A model generated the notes under the pieces. The model ran no database searches. It saw nothing but the letters and a program-made list of their open reading frames with translations, and was not told the DNA's origin. A DNA stretch of 64,000 nucleotides from Sediminitomix flava (lineage in GTDB: Bacteria; Bacteroidota; Bacteroidia; Cytophagales; Flammeovirgaceae), in the NCBI RefSeq assembly GCF_003149185.1, contig NZ_QGDO01000004.1, forward strand, positions 417,259-481,258, in the 5' to 3' direction. Shown here piece by piece: positions 9,211 to 17,974 of the stretch; position 1 is the stretch's first letter; each line of letters starts with the position of its first letter. A program made the position numbers and the translations under genes.

Positions 9211-9972
9211 ATGAAAAACCTTGTTGTTCTCCTTTTAGCATTTAGTATTTCCCTAACAAGCTGTGCATCTTCATCTCACTCAATGGGACAAGATGGTTAT
9301 ATTTTAGACCTAGAATCACAAAATCGCTACCAAGCATTTGTCCGACAGAAAGAAAGACAAGATAAAAGTAATGCTACCACAGGACTTATCATTTTAGCTA
9401 GTGCTGCGCTTATTGTTGGAGCTGTCGCTGTCCACAATAAAGAACAAAAGAAAAAGAAAAAAAGTAAAACAGCAGAATCTTCTCGAAACTACAATCGTCG
9501 CAATTACTACAATCAGAGGTCACGTTCTTGTGATAATGACAACGACATCAATATTAACTTTTACTCGACCATACCTGATTCTGATCAAAACTCATCTACA
9601 CGCTCATTTTCACCTCCTCAAAGAAGTTATCCGGCACAGGCAGAATTTAGAACTCTTGAGTTACTAGATTCCAATGCTAGGTATTATAATGAAAAAAGTC
9701 TTGAAGAAATGAGAGTACAAGTCGTAAGACTTAAGAACCCATATAGTGAATGGGTTGTAGGAGATTTAGTCACAAATGAATACAGTAGAGGTACGCTAAA
9801 AAAAGTTGCGATAGCCCCAAAGAGTACACTCATAATGTACCTCCCAAAAGGAATTGGGTATACCTATAATTATCATTTGGGAAAACAAGAAGAAGAATAT
9901 CGTTATAAAAACTATTTCATCGTCAGAGATAGCCCTAGGGTTATTCTCGATGCAGTCTTACTACAAGATTAA
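9211..9972 (+). CDS. Putative membrane-anchored lipoprotein, unknown function
   Basis: 253 aa with lipobox LTSC (Cys18) and a second hydrophobic helix at about residues 58-75 (GLIILASAALIVGAVAVH) followed by a lysine run, so the protein may be anchored twice. The middle is low complexity (Asn, Arg, Tyr, a DNDND stretch), and the C-terminal 90 residues look folded (VVRLKNPYSEWVVGDLVTNEYSRG). I recognise no family. Its last four bases overlap the end of the convergent DNA polymerase III gene. Confidence 0.6.
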   Translation: MKNLVVLLLAFSISLTSCASSSHSMGQDGYILDLESQNRYQAFVRQKERQDKSNATTGLIILASAALIVGAVAVHNKEQKKKKKSKTAESSRNYNRRNYYNQRSRSCDNDNDININFYSTIPDSDQNSSTRSFSPPQRSYPAQAEFRTLELLDSNARYYNEKSLEEMRVQVVRLKNPYSEWVVGDLVTNEYSRGTLKKVAIAPKSTLIMYLPKGIGYTYNYHLGKQEEEYRYKNYFIVRDSPRVILDAVLLQD

Positions 9973-11096
9973 GGCATTCTAAAAATTCTTGCAATTTTAA
10001 TGGACAGGTTCAAGAAGGTAATCTTCGGATTCGCGTTTCGCTCGATATGATAGATGGCATCATTCAACAGCTCTGCTAACATCGGGAGGTTATCTTCATG
10101 AAGAACTTTAGAGAAGTTTTGGACAAAGTCCATTTGTTTACCTTCCAAACGGACTAAATCATTTCCAGAATAAATCCAGATCAAAGATTCTCTGAACATA
10201 TTCAAGCCATACATGAATAGTCCTTTTTGTGCTTCTCGTCCTAACTTATTGAAAACCTCACATTGTTTGACCATTCCTGTAAAATCAGCTCTAAAACAAG
10301 CTCTCATCCATTCTTGAAAAGCTTCTTCGCTTTCGTTATCAACCTCGGTACAGATTTTTAATGCTTCATTCAAATCACCATCAGCCAAGTAAGCCGCATG
10401 TGTAGCTTGTTCTTGTGGTATTTCACGTTTTACTAAATAATCTGTAATCTCTTGGTCTGAGAATTTACGAACTTGAATGATTTGAGTACGGGAAAGAATA
10501 GTTGGAAGAATAGCATCACCTTTATTACTTACCAACAAGAAAAGTGTCTTTGTTGGTGGCTCTTCCAAGATTTTAAGAAGTGCATTGGCCGCAGCATCGT
10601 GCATCAACTCCGGAAGCCAAATCAGCATGACTTTATACTCGGCTTCAAAAGCTTTCAAAGAAAGCGAACGAATCACCGTTTTACTTTCTTCTTTCGGAAT
10701 AATACACTGTTTGTTTTCAGCTCCAAAAGCATCTCCCCACTGCTTTACATCTGCATAAGGATTTTCCAACAAAAATTCTCTCCACTCAGGAAGAAAACGT
10801 TCTGTTGTGGCATCTGTACGCTTAGTTACTTTAGAAGTAGTGGCTGTAGGAACGATAAAGTGTAAGTCAGGATGGACAAGTTTCGCAAACTTTCGGCAAG
10901 AAGCACACTCTCCACAAGAATCATTTCCTTGCTTGTTCGTACAATTCACATAAGTCGCAAAAGCTAAAGCCATAGCCAAATGCCCACTACCTTCTTTCCC
11001 TAAGAAAAGCTGAGCATGAGCAATATGCTCCTTTTGAACTGCCTGAACCAGTGTTTGTTTAATCTCTTCTAAACCAGAAATTTCTGAAAACTTCAC
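9969..11096 (-). CDS. holB: DNA polymerase III subunit delta' (clamp-loader AAA+)
   Basis: 375 aa. The N-terminal AAA+ domain has a P-loop-like GKEGSGH at about residue 33 (no GKT/S, as in many delta' subunits that do not hydrolyse ATP), a zinc module with C52, C61, C64 and C67, a helix LMHDAAANALLKILEEPP and a sensor segment ILSRTQ. The C-terminal third (about 230-375) matches the helical collar domain. Delta' joins DnaX and delta in loading the sliding clamp onto DNA. It ends with a four-base overlap against the convergent lipoprotein gene. Confidence 0.9.
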   Translation of the reverse strand: MKFSEISGLEEIKQTLVQAVQKEHIAHAQLFLGKEGSGHLAMALAFATYVNCTNKQGNDSCGECASCRKFAKLVHPDLHFIVPTATTSKVTKRTDATTERFLPEWREFLLENPYADVKQWGDAFGAENKQCIIPKEESKTVIRSLSLKAFEAEYKVMLIWLPELMHDAAANALLKILEEPPTKTLFLLVSNKGDAILPTILSRTQIIQVRKFSDQEITDYLVKREIPQEQATHAAYLADGDLNEALKICTEVDNESEEAFQEWMRACFRADFTGMVKQCEVFNKLGREAQKGLFMYGLNMFRESLIWIYSGNDLVRLEGKQMDFVQNFSKVLHEDNLPMLAELLNDAIYHIERNANPKITFLNLSIKIARIFRMP

Positions 11097-11493
11097 CTAT
11101 TCCTCTTACTTTTGGTTTCGCACTGCAGAAAAGAGTTTGTCTCCTTTCGGTTTCGAAATTTACAATAATTTTCAGAACTATTTGCCTCCCGCCTCTCAGA
11201 GCACATCATGGAATCCGCTTTTTTACCTTTTTCTCTTCATTATATCCTGCTATTTGGAAGGGATTCTGTACTTTCGTTGTTAAGCTAACTGAGTATAAAC
11301 CAATCATTTCTAAAAAAAATTATATTTTAAATAGAAAGTACCTAAATTTGTAGATCACTGAAATCCAATCGGAAGAAAAAATTGAAAGCTAAAATTGACT
11401 GTTAATGAATTAAAAGGAATTCAATATTCATGCTTTCGTTTCCGTTAAGGGTGTATTCAGAAACCTTAGAAGTTTCAGCTAGAAAAAAGTACA
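11097..11493. other. Divergent intergenic region with candidate -7 box
   Basis: About 400 bp between holB (minus) and the acyltransferase gene (plus). TAAATTTG at 11343-11350 fits the Bacteroidota -7 consensus TAnnTTTG and would give a leader of about 140 nt for the acyltransferase; no convincing -33 TTTG lies 19-21 bp upstream. Nothing else is recognised. Confidence 0.45.
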
Positions 11494-12345
11494 ATGAAAA
11501 ATATGATTAAGAAGATTACTGACCGCATTTTCATTAAAGATGCTTTCGGAAATCCGCTATTTATTAAAAGAATTTTAGTATCTGTTCTGGGTATTTTCTC
11601 CTTCGGAAGGTTAGCGATTTCTAACCACACAAAAATTGAAGGAACAGAATACTTAAAAGGGTTGCCAAATAGAAATGTCCTGTTTTTGTCAAATCACCAA
11701 ACTTACTTTGCTGATGTGATGGCATTCTATCACATTTTCTGTAGTGTGAAATGGGGATTCAAAAATACAATTGCAAATCCAATTTACTTGTTGGCTCCTC
11801 GTGCTAGAGTGTATTACGTGGCCGCAGCAGAGACTATGGAAGCTGGATTACTCCCTAAAATCTTCAAATTGGCGGGTGCAGTGACTGTAAACCGTTCATG
11901 GAGATCGAAAGGACAAAATGTAAAAGGACAATTGGATACTTCTGCAGGAGATAAAATTAAAACTGCACTAGATGACGGTTGGTTGGTTAGTTTCCCACAA
12001 GGAACTACAAGTCCATATGCGCCTATCCGTAAAGGTACGGCTCACATCATCAAAGAGAATAACCCGATTGTTATTCCTGTTGTGATTGATGGTTTCAGAA
12101 GAGCGTTTGATAAAAAAGGTCTTTTCTTCAAAAAGAAACATACTGAACTTTCTGTCAGATTTAAAGCGCCAATTCAAATTGACGAAAATGCATCTGTAGA
12201 AGACATCACGGAAATCATTAAGAATGCAATTGAGCAAGAAAAGCCACAAGGTGAGTGGGTTGAAATTGCTGATAAGGAAAAAGAAAAGAAGAAAAAAAAT
12301 AATGAAGGGTCTGCATCAAATGATCAGACTACTTCTGTTGCTTAA
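11494..12345 (+). CDS. Lysophospholipid acyltransferase family protein (PlsC-like)
   Basis: 283 aa. Acyltransferase motif I reads SNHQTYFAD with H68 and D74, one residue wider than the textbook HX4D. Motif III reads FPQGTTSPYAPIRKG in place of FPEGT, with Gln where Glu is usual. The rest follows the PlsC fold (AGAVTVNRSW, VIPVVIDGFRRAF), which moves a fatty acyl chain onto lysophospholipid or a related acceptor at the inner membrane. The C-terminal 25 residues are a lysine-rich tail. The start has a second Met four codons in. It is a single gene ending at a strong terminator. Confidence 0.83.
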   Translation: MKNMIKKITDRIFIKDAFGNPLFIKRILVSVLGIFSFGRLAISNHTKIEGTEYLKGLPNRNVLFLSNHQTYFADVMAFYHIFCSVKWGFKNTIANPIYLLAPRARVYYVAAAETMEAGLLPKIFKLAGAVTVNRSWRSKGQNVKGQLDTSAGDKIKTALDDGWLVSFPQGTTSPYAPIRKGTAHIIKENNPIVIPVVIDGFRRAFDKKGLFFKKKHTELSVRFKAPIQIDENASVEDITEIIKNAIEQEKPQGEWVEIADKEKEKKKKNNEGSASNDQTTSVA

Positions 12346-12407
12346 CATATTGATTAAACCTTGTTCTTTTGGAATGAGGTTTTCTTTTGATTTTTATGAA
12401 ATAAACT

Positions 12408-12443
12408 GAGCAGACCGTAATTCATTTACGGTCTGCTCTTTTA
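12408..12443. terminator. Bidirectional terminator between convergent genes
   Basis: Perfect 13-bp stem GAGCAGACCGTAA / TTACGGTCTGCTC with a T tract on the plus side. It separates the acyltransferase gene from the convergent cyclo-ligase gene. Confidence 0.9.
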
Positions 12444-12471
12444 TTATTGTAGCAAAAGTTTGAGGGAACTT

Positions 12472-13011
12472 TTAGGCAAAAAGCATGTCGAGCGGCACGT
12501 CATGCTCTTCCATTGGTACACTTTCTACTACCTGAAACGGATATGCCAAACCTATTTTGACAGCATGGGGATGTTGTTTAAGAAATGTGTCATAGTAGCC
12601 AGCCCCGTACCCGAGTCTGCCGCCATTAGTATCGTATGCGAGGGCAGGCACTATGATCATATCATAATTCCCTTCGAACACTTTCTCGGACTTCGGATAT
12701 AAGGTTTTATACTTTCCTTCTACCAAATCTTCCAGACTTTCCAAATCCAAGTTTTTCATTTGGCGTTCACCCAAAGTCTTAGGCACAATTATTTTTATTC
12801 CTTTTGAAAGGCAATACTCCACAAAAGGAAGCGTATTTAATTCATTCTGAATCGGAAGATAAGTGTGTACACAACTTACGTTCTCCTTTTCTACAAAATC
12901 AATCAACTGAACGGTAAGCTTTTCCGCTTGAGCATTCACCTCTTCCGTACTCAATTCCTTACGCTGCTTAAGAATTTCTTTACGGAGTTCCGCCTTCTGC
13001 GCTGCAAACAT
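12472..13011 (-). CDS. 5-formyltetrahydrofolate cyclo-ligase
   Basis: 179 aa, the usual family length. An N-terminal helix with basic residues (AELRKEILKQRKELS) is followed by the C-terminal signature GGRLGYGAGYYDTFL that forms the nucleotide and folate site. The enzyme converts 5-formyl-THF to 5,10-methenyl-THF using ATP, returning stored folate to one-carbon metabolism in the cytoplasm. Its start is four bases after the stop of the upstream hypothetical gene on the same strand, so the two probably form an operon. Confidence 0.93.
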   Translation of the reverse strand: MFAAQKAELRKEILKQRKELSTEEVNAQAEKLTVQLIDFVEKENVSCVHTYLPIQNELNTLPFVEYCLSKGIKIIVPKTLGERQMKNLDLESLEDLVEGKYKTLYPKSEKVFEGNYDMIIVPALAYDTNGGRLGYGAGYYDTFLKQHPHAVKIGLAYPFQVVESVPMEEHDVPLDMLFA

Positions 13012-13015
13012 TTAA

Positions 13016-13378
13016 TTAAAAAATTTTATTGAGAGGTTCTTGTAAAGTGTCCATAGCCATAGACGCAAATTCACAATGGAACCACTCATGGAATAACTCT
13101 AAACTTCTTTCTTTGGGGATATTTTCCATTTCTGCATCCCATTCTATCAGCTGTGACTGGAAAATAGTATCGAAATGCTTTTTGATATAATCCTCATATT
13201 CATCTACACTCAAAAGCTCATCTATCAGGTAAGCACTTCTCTCCTTTTTCTGATCAGCAGGAATATCTCCCTCTTCAAGCGAATCTGCCCATTCCCAAAA
13301 TATGGCTTTATTTTCTACGATTAGTACAGATCTATTAATCGTAGGTATTTTTTCGGCTGTATATCTTTTAATCTTCAT
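13016..13378 (-). CDS. Hypothetical protein upstream of the cyclo-ligase gene
   Basis: 120 aa from the ATG at 13378 (a TTG one codon earlier is not needed). It is acidic and hydrophilic with several Trp residues (IFWEWADSLEEGD, SQLIEWDAEMEN, LFHEWFHCEFASMAMDT) and no signal or membrane helix, so it is a small cytoplasmic protein. I recognise no family. The four-base gap to the cyclo-ligase gene suggests translational coupling. Confidence 0.65.
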   Translation of the reverse strand: MKIKRYTAEKIPTINRSVLIVENKAIFWEWADSLEEGDIPADQKKERSAYLIDELLSVDEYEDYIKKHFDTIFQSQLIEWDAEMENIPKERSLELFHEWFHCEFASMAMDTLQEPLNKIF

Positions 13379-13500
13379 CAATACGGAAATTTTCTACAAA
13401 TATACACATTCAGCAACAGGCCTTTAACACTCTCATCTATTGATTTATCCATTTTCTCTGTTAACTTTAAGAGATTTTTTAAGCGTACAAATAACACTAC

Positions 13501-14112
13501 ATGGATTTCAAGAAAATATCATATTATACCGTAGGGATCATATTCTGGACTTCCTTCTATATGTGGGCAAGCTGTAACTTACTCCCTACAACCAAACATG
13601 TTTTTGAAGCTGAATGGAAAGCCCAAACCTTCCAATCTCCTCAGCTTACTGTAGAACTGCCTTTTCAACTGAAAGTAAAAGACGCGGAGATGAGTAAGTA
13701 TATTCCTGAAGAACTAAAAGAAGTGATTCAGGAAATGAATATTTTAGGTTTTGAGCAGACAGATCAAATCATGTGTCTTATTACACAGGCAACTTATGCC
13801 GAATACATCACAGCAGATTTGCTAGGCGCTGCAGAAGGCAGTATCACAACACTTAAAAATAAGACAGAATTTCAGAATCTTGAATTCACACAACAGCCTT
13901 TTCCTACTCAAGGAATGATAGGCGTTAAACAAAATGGTTACTTTGAGAAAAATGCTACAAAATATGCTTTTACCCAAATCATTTTTACGGAAGAAAATCA
14001 TATCTGGCAGCTAATTTTTAGCCACAAAGATGGTGATGAGTATGGCGAAAAGATTTGCGACAAAATTCTTTCTTCCATTCATGTAGAAACGAATTTTCAG
14101 CCTGTGAGTTAA
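13501..14112 (+). CDS. Putative exported protein, unknown function
   Basis: 203 aa. The N-terminus is hydrophobic (YYTVGIIFWTSFYMWASC), which is either a signal anchor or an unusual lipoprotein signal with Cys25. The mature part has a beta-rich stretch (LTVELPFQLKVKD...) and a C-terminal YAFTQIIFTEENHIWQLIFSHKDGDEYGEKICDKILSSIHV, a layout seen in small secreted or envelope proteins, but I cannot assign a family. It stands alone, divergent from the cyclo-ligase pair, and ends at a perfect terminator. Confidence 0.6.
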   Translation: MDFKKISYYTVGIIFWTSFYMWASCNLLPTTKHVFEAEWKAQTFQSPQLTVELPFQLKVKDAEMSKYIPEELKEVIQEMNILGFEQTDQIMCLITQATYAEYITADLLGAAEGSITTLKNKTEFQNLEFTQQPFPTQGMIGVKQNGYFEKNATKYAFTQIIFTEENHIWQLIFSHKDGDEYGEKICDKILSSIHVETNFQPVS

Positions 14113-14135
14113 AAAATCAAAGTTGATATGAAAAT

Positions 14136-14175
14136 AAAAAGCCCTAAATGTGAACAACACATTTAGGGCTTTTTG
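14136..14175. terminator. Bidirectional terminator
   Basis: GCCCTAAATGT / ACATTTAGGGC stem with A run before and T run after, placed between convergent genes. Confidence 0.9.
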
Positions 14176-14209
14176 GTGGAAGGAAAGAATTCTTACAATT
14201 CTTTTTAGC

Positions 14210-14653
14210 TTAAGCGACCTCTTCTAATTGTGGTTCGTTTACCACTTCCGAAGTAGCTACTTGAGGATTCATATTTACTTTTCCGAAACCTGTAAAACAG
14301 TTCACAAGCCCGATAGAAGAAGCTATCAATCCTTTGTTGATCAATGTCTTTTTAAATGATGTTAACTCTACTAAAATAGAGTACCAGTTGCCAGAGTATA
14401 GTACGTTATCAGCTTCTACAAGCCAGTTGTCTTGCGTTTCAGCCCAATTTTTAAACTCTTTCCAAAAGTTTTTAGCAATAATTAGCTCAGGGATCAGACC
14501 AAATGCTGCAAACATAACTGTTAGCAAACCAAATGATAAGAAACCTAAGGAGAAAGCAAAGTTTAGAGGAATCATAAGCAGAGATGTTCCGAGGCTTACA
14601 ACACCTACCATGATCAGAACAGCTGCCAATTGAGCTAAAAATAAAATATTCAT
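14210..14653 (-). CDS. Small integral membrane protein, unknown
   Basis: 147 aa. Two closely spaced hydrophobic segments fill residues 5-60 (LAQLAAVLIMVGVVSLGTSL and NFAFSLGFLSFGLLTVMFAAFGL), then an amphipathic stretch NFWKEFKNWAETQDN, a third weaker segment near residue 105-125, and an acidic tail. No motif identifies a function. It is transcribed toward a terminator shared with the opposite gene. Confidence 0.6.
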   Translation of the reverse strand: MNILFLAQLAAVLIMVGVVSLGTSLLMIPLNFAFSLGFLSFGLLTVMFAAFGLIPELIIAKNFWKEFKNWAETQDNWLVEADNVLYSGNWYSILVELTSFKKTLINKGLIASSIGLVNCFTGFGKVNMNPQVATSEVVNEPQLEEVA

Positions 14654-14888
14654 ACGTTAGTTAGGGTAAAATAGGTTAAGGTTAATTTTAAGAATTAGAT
14701 TTTTGGAAATTGGAAATTCTTACGAAGGTTAATTCGATAATGTGAACAGCGAAGTACTACTTGCTGTTCCTCAAAACTCAATTCTCTTTCTTTATCTCAA
14801 AAAACTCTTTTCTTACTCCTACTTTACACTAAAAACTACGCAATTTTTCTTCACTAAAGCCCAATCATGGTACAATGTAAGATATAGT

Positions 14889-15407
14889 TTATCTGTAGCT
14901 ATAATAAGGCTCTTCTATACCCGACCAGCACAAAGCTCCATTGAGTTCGGACTTTCCGTTGGCTTTCAAATACAAGAAAAGCTGCATTCGGTAACCTACC
15001 ATAAATTTTAGGGTGATTTCTAAAAGTGCTTGATTGAGTGGTAAATGATTTATCAGTGGATGATAAGCTTCTTTTTTCAAATCGTCTTCTGATAGGTTTT
15101 CAAAAAATAGACTTAAAGCTTTCTCTTGCTTTTCCATCAAACTTGGAAAACTATTCCAGTCTGCAGCAAATGCTTCTGACTTCATCTTCTCATAACGGCT
15201 ATGTTCTTTATCGATAAAGTCGTTTTCTTTTAAAGCCTCTGCCGTATAAATTCCGATAAATGATAATGTAGCCAATAGCTCTTGAAGATTCCACATGTTT
15301 TCTCCCAAGCTATTTTGCAATTGTTCTTGATCTACTTCCTCAAAAAGTCGTCTACAAATTTGACACTCTTTTAATATAGCTACTTTAATATCCTCTTTTG
15401 ATAACAT
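14889..15407 (-). CDS. DinB-like four-helix-bundle protein
   Basis: 172 aa, all-helical in appearance, with the DinB-superfamily ending KFMVGYRMQLFLYLKANGKSELNGALCWSGIE that is common in Bacteroidota. Members of the superfamily bind a divalent metal through histidines and include thiol transferases; the usual triad is not clearly complete here. The start is five bases after the stop of the upstream EamA transporter gene, so they form a two-gene operon. The 235-bp gap to its left holds nothing I recognise. Confidence 0.65.
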   Translation of the reverse strand: MLSKEDIKVAILKECQICRRLFEEVDQEQLQNSLGENMWNLQELLATLSFIGIYTAEALKENDFIDKEHSRYEKMKSEAFAADWNSFPSLMEKQEKALSLFFENLSEDDLKKEAYHPLINHLPLNQALLEITLKFMVGYRMQLFLYLKANGKSELNGALCWSGIEEPYYSYR

Positions 15408-15412
15408 ACTTG

Positions 15413-16303
15413 CTATTGAACCGATTCTGTTTTACTCATTCGTTTTCGCTTACGAAGTTCGGGTAAAAACTTCATTACATTGGCCAAAATGATCAATAAT
15501 GCACCTGTTACTTTCTCGAAAGTTATCGCTTCGCTCAAAATTAAATAGGAAAACATCATTGTAGCGGGCATGGACAAGTAATAAAGAATACTTGAAACCG
15601 TAGTCGGAACATGAGTCGTTACTCTAAGCCAAAGCGTATGGGCTAAAAATGTACAAACTGCTATAAGTACCAAAAAGTAATACCAATCTTCCCAGACAGC
15701 ATTCCATTCCATAAAGAATAAGCCAAATGCAAAAATAGGTATTGCAAAAGTATATTGTCCTAAAGCTCGTACCCCCGAAGAAATGTGTGTGTTCTGTTGT
15801 TGTAAAATGGGTAAGCCTGCAAAAAATAACGCACTAAAAATAGCAATTCCCAAACCTAATGTCTCTTCATTTTCAAAGCTAAACTCAGGTACGGCAATCA
15901 AACTCCCGACGGTAACAACAACTAGAGAAAGAAGATCTAAACCTGTTGGTTTTCTTAGTCCGAATATCCAACCTAAAAATGTAAGCCAAATTCCATAGGT
16001 ACACAATCCCATGAAAGCCATTACTGCTGTACCAATCTTAATACTCAAAAAATAAGTCAGCCAATGCACCCCAAATAATAAGCCCATTCCGACTAGCGCA
16101 TAAATGTCTTTTTTATTTAAGCTTTTCAACTCATTCTTTTTTACCAAGAATAGGTAAGTCAATAAAACTGCAAAACCCAATCGGATCACACCAATTGTGA
16201 CTGAATTTGCGGAAACTCCCTTTATAAAAATAGGGGTAAGACTAAAGCTAATCAGTGCAAGTCCTGCTTCCAGAGGTAAATTGAATCGGGATTGTTTTTC
16301 CAT
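15413..16303 (-). CDS. EamA/DMT family transporter
   Basis: 296 aa with ten hydrophobic segments in two EamA repeats (about residues 10-140 and 150-285), a basic C-terminus (ELRKRKRMSKTE) on the cytoplasmic side, and the typical GLHW-like LLFGVHWLTYF and ALFFAGLPILQQQ segments. Drug/metabolite exporters of this type move amino acids, nucleobases or unknown metabolites out of the cell; the substrate cannot be read. It lies upstream of the DinB-like gene with a five-base gap. Confidence 0.87.
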   Translation of the reverse strand: MEKQSRFNLPLEAGLALISFSLTPIFIKGVSANSVTIGVIRLGFAVLLTYLFLVKKNELKSLNKKDIYALVGMGLLFGVHWLTYFLSIKIGTAVMAFMGLCTYGIWLTFLGWIFGLRKPTGLDLLSLVVVTVGSLIAVPEFSFENEETLGLGIAIFSALFFAGLPILQQQNTHISSGVRALGQYTFAIPIFAFGLFFMEWNAVWEDWYYFLVLIAVCTFLAHTLWLRVTTHVPTTVSSILYYLSMPATMMFSYLILSEAITFEKVTGALLIILANVMKFLPELRKRKRMSKTESVQ

Positions 16304-16372
16304 GATTCAAAGATGCGACATTCACAGAGTATTTCAAACCTTTCTTATTTTCATACTATCTCAGTATCAAGT

Positions 16373-16401
16373 AAAAAAATAGTGTGTCTTTGGGGAAGAC
16401 A
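16373..16401 (-). terminator. Terminator of the porin-like gene
   Basis: AGTGTGTCTT / AAGACACACT perfect stem with a five-base loop; on the minus strand it is followed by ATTTTTTT. It lies 40 bp beyond the stop of the gene at 16441-17784. Confidence 0.85.
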
Positions 16402-16440
16402 CACTACTTATATTTGCTTTACACGAAGTAATGAATACGC

Positions 16441-17784
16441 TTAGTTTTGCTCGCCTTTCTTAGAGAAAATTGTAGGATTGATAATCACACGTACCCAACC
16501 CCATTGGTTTATTTTATCTCTATCTCTAGCAGTTCCAGTACTCAAATCTCTTAGGTCTATGATACCATCCTGAGGGAATAAGAATGAGAAACCTCCATCA
16601 AACTTCACATGATCATACAATTTAAAACTTGCTGTCAAGTCTAATTCTTGACCTAAAGATCGATCAGATAAATCCCCTACCAAGTTCAACACTTGACGTC
16701 CCATTGAGCTAAAGAAGTGGTAGTCGGCATTTACTCTCCAGTTTTTACCAATATTAAACCCTAGTTTTGCATAATAGTCTTGTAAACCTACACTTCCTTG
16801 GTGTCTTCCTCCTACATAGAAGTAATCCATAAAACCATTGAATTTGTGGTTTGTACCATAGAATGGGTTGAAAGCTTCATTCTCATCTGCGGCGGTATCA
16901 TCATCATTACCCGAAAGAAGTTCTGCACCCAATGTCAAATCTACTAAGCCTTGTATTTTTCCTTTCACCTCCAACATCACATTGTAGGCATTGATATCTC
17001 TGTTTGAGCCATCTTGACCAGTTTGATAATAACCATTAAGTGCTACATCAAGAACAGCAATTGAAAATACGGCTCTACCTCCCATTGTTTGGCTATAACG
17101 GATTTTTAAGTCATCAGCAGTGAAATCAGGGTCATCTGTATCGATTTGTTCAAGTCCGTTGTTGAGGAATAAAAGACTTAGCTTAAAGTTCTCAAAGCTT
17201 TTATTCAGCCATAAAAACTGTAAAGTCTTATAATTCGGACTCAAGGCATAAGGTTGTCTGAATAAATTTTCACGGTCTGATTGGTAAGTTCCTCCAGCAT
17301 GAAGTTTGAATAAACCATCGTACATGAATATTGCAGCATCATGCACCAAACCTTGCTGTGCCCAGTCTACATTACCCAAGATACGATCATCATCATACTT
17401 GAGTTCTTGACGCCCTATTTTCAAAGCTGTAGTTTCGCCAAAAGCAAACTTTGCCCAACCTTCATAAAGATGAAGATTTCCATTATCAGTATTGTTTAGT
17501 GTTGGTGTTGCACCCCAAGTTCGAACATCTTGAAAAGCAAACTTCACCTCAATCAATTCCTCTTTGTCTTTATAATAGAATTTTAGACGAGTACGTTGCG
17601 AGATAAAGTTGTCAGCCATATCTATATTATCGTCAACAGGGCGAGGTTGTCCAAATCCTCTACGGTATTCATAACGCGGACGAATATCTGCATCTACCTT
17701 ATACTCTTGAGCATATACAAATAAAGGACTAGACAATAAAATTAGTAAAAGTAATAGTGTTTCTCTCATGAGATTTCGGGTCAT
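16441..17784 (-). CDS. Porin-like protein, alginate-export family
   Basis: 447 aa. A Sec signal (cleaved near YAQ) is followed by a barrel-like sequence of alternating aromatic and polar residues. The region ISQRTRLKFYYKDKEELIEVKFAFQDVRTWG...LKIGRQELKYDDDRILGNVDWAQQGLVHDA matches the alginate-export (AlgE-type) family as found in Bacteroidota. Such outer-membrane channels pass anionic sugars or small solutes; the real substrate here is open. The ATG at 17769 (MRETLL...) is an equally good start. The gene is monocistronic, flanked by terminators. Confidence 0.8.
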   Translation of the reverse strand: MTRNLMRETLLLLLILLSSPLFVYAQEYKVDADIRPRYEYRRGFGQPRPVDDNIDMADNFISQRTRLKFYYKDKEELIEVKFAFQDVRTWGATPTLNNTDNGNLHLYEGWAKFAFGETTALKIGRQELKYDDDRILGNVDWAQQGLVHDAAIFMYDGLFKLHAGGTYQSDRENLFRQPYALSPNYKTLQFLWLNKSFENFKLSLLFLNNGLEQIDTDDPDFTADDLKIRYSQTMGGRAVFSIAVLDVALNGYYQTGQDGSNRDINAYNVMLEVKGKIQGLVDLTLGAELLSGNDDDTAADENEAFNPFYGTNHKFNGFMDYFYVGGRHQGSVGLQDYYAKLGFNIGKNWRVNADYHFFSSMGRQVLNLVGDLSDRSLGQELDLTASFKLYDHVKFDGGFSFLFPQDGIIDLRDLSTGTARDRDKINQWGWVRVIINPTIFSKKGEQN

Positions 17785-17914
17785 ATTTTAACTAATCAGA
17801 AATTAGTTATTCTCTATGAAGCTTTTGTCCCGATGTAAGTATGATGTAACAACTATGATAGTAATTAAGGAAAGTTGTAAGGTTTAAATGGTTTTCAAAC
17901 TTTTTTTTGGGAAC

Positions 17915-17950
17915 AAAAAAAGGTAACCCTTGAAAAGGTTACCTTTTTTC
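17915..17950. terminator. Bidirectional terminator
   Basis: AAAAAAGGTAACC / GGTTACCTTTTTT stem with a short loop. It ends the leftward YceI transcript 25 bp past its stop. Confidence 0.9.
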
Positions 17951-17974
17951 GAATTTCAAGCTGGTAGACTTATT

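Noticed and set aside
14742..15011. 89-codon plus-strand frame
   Set aside because: It overlaps the DinB-like gene in antisense, lacks any domain pattern and reads as a low-quality translation of an AT-rich gap.
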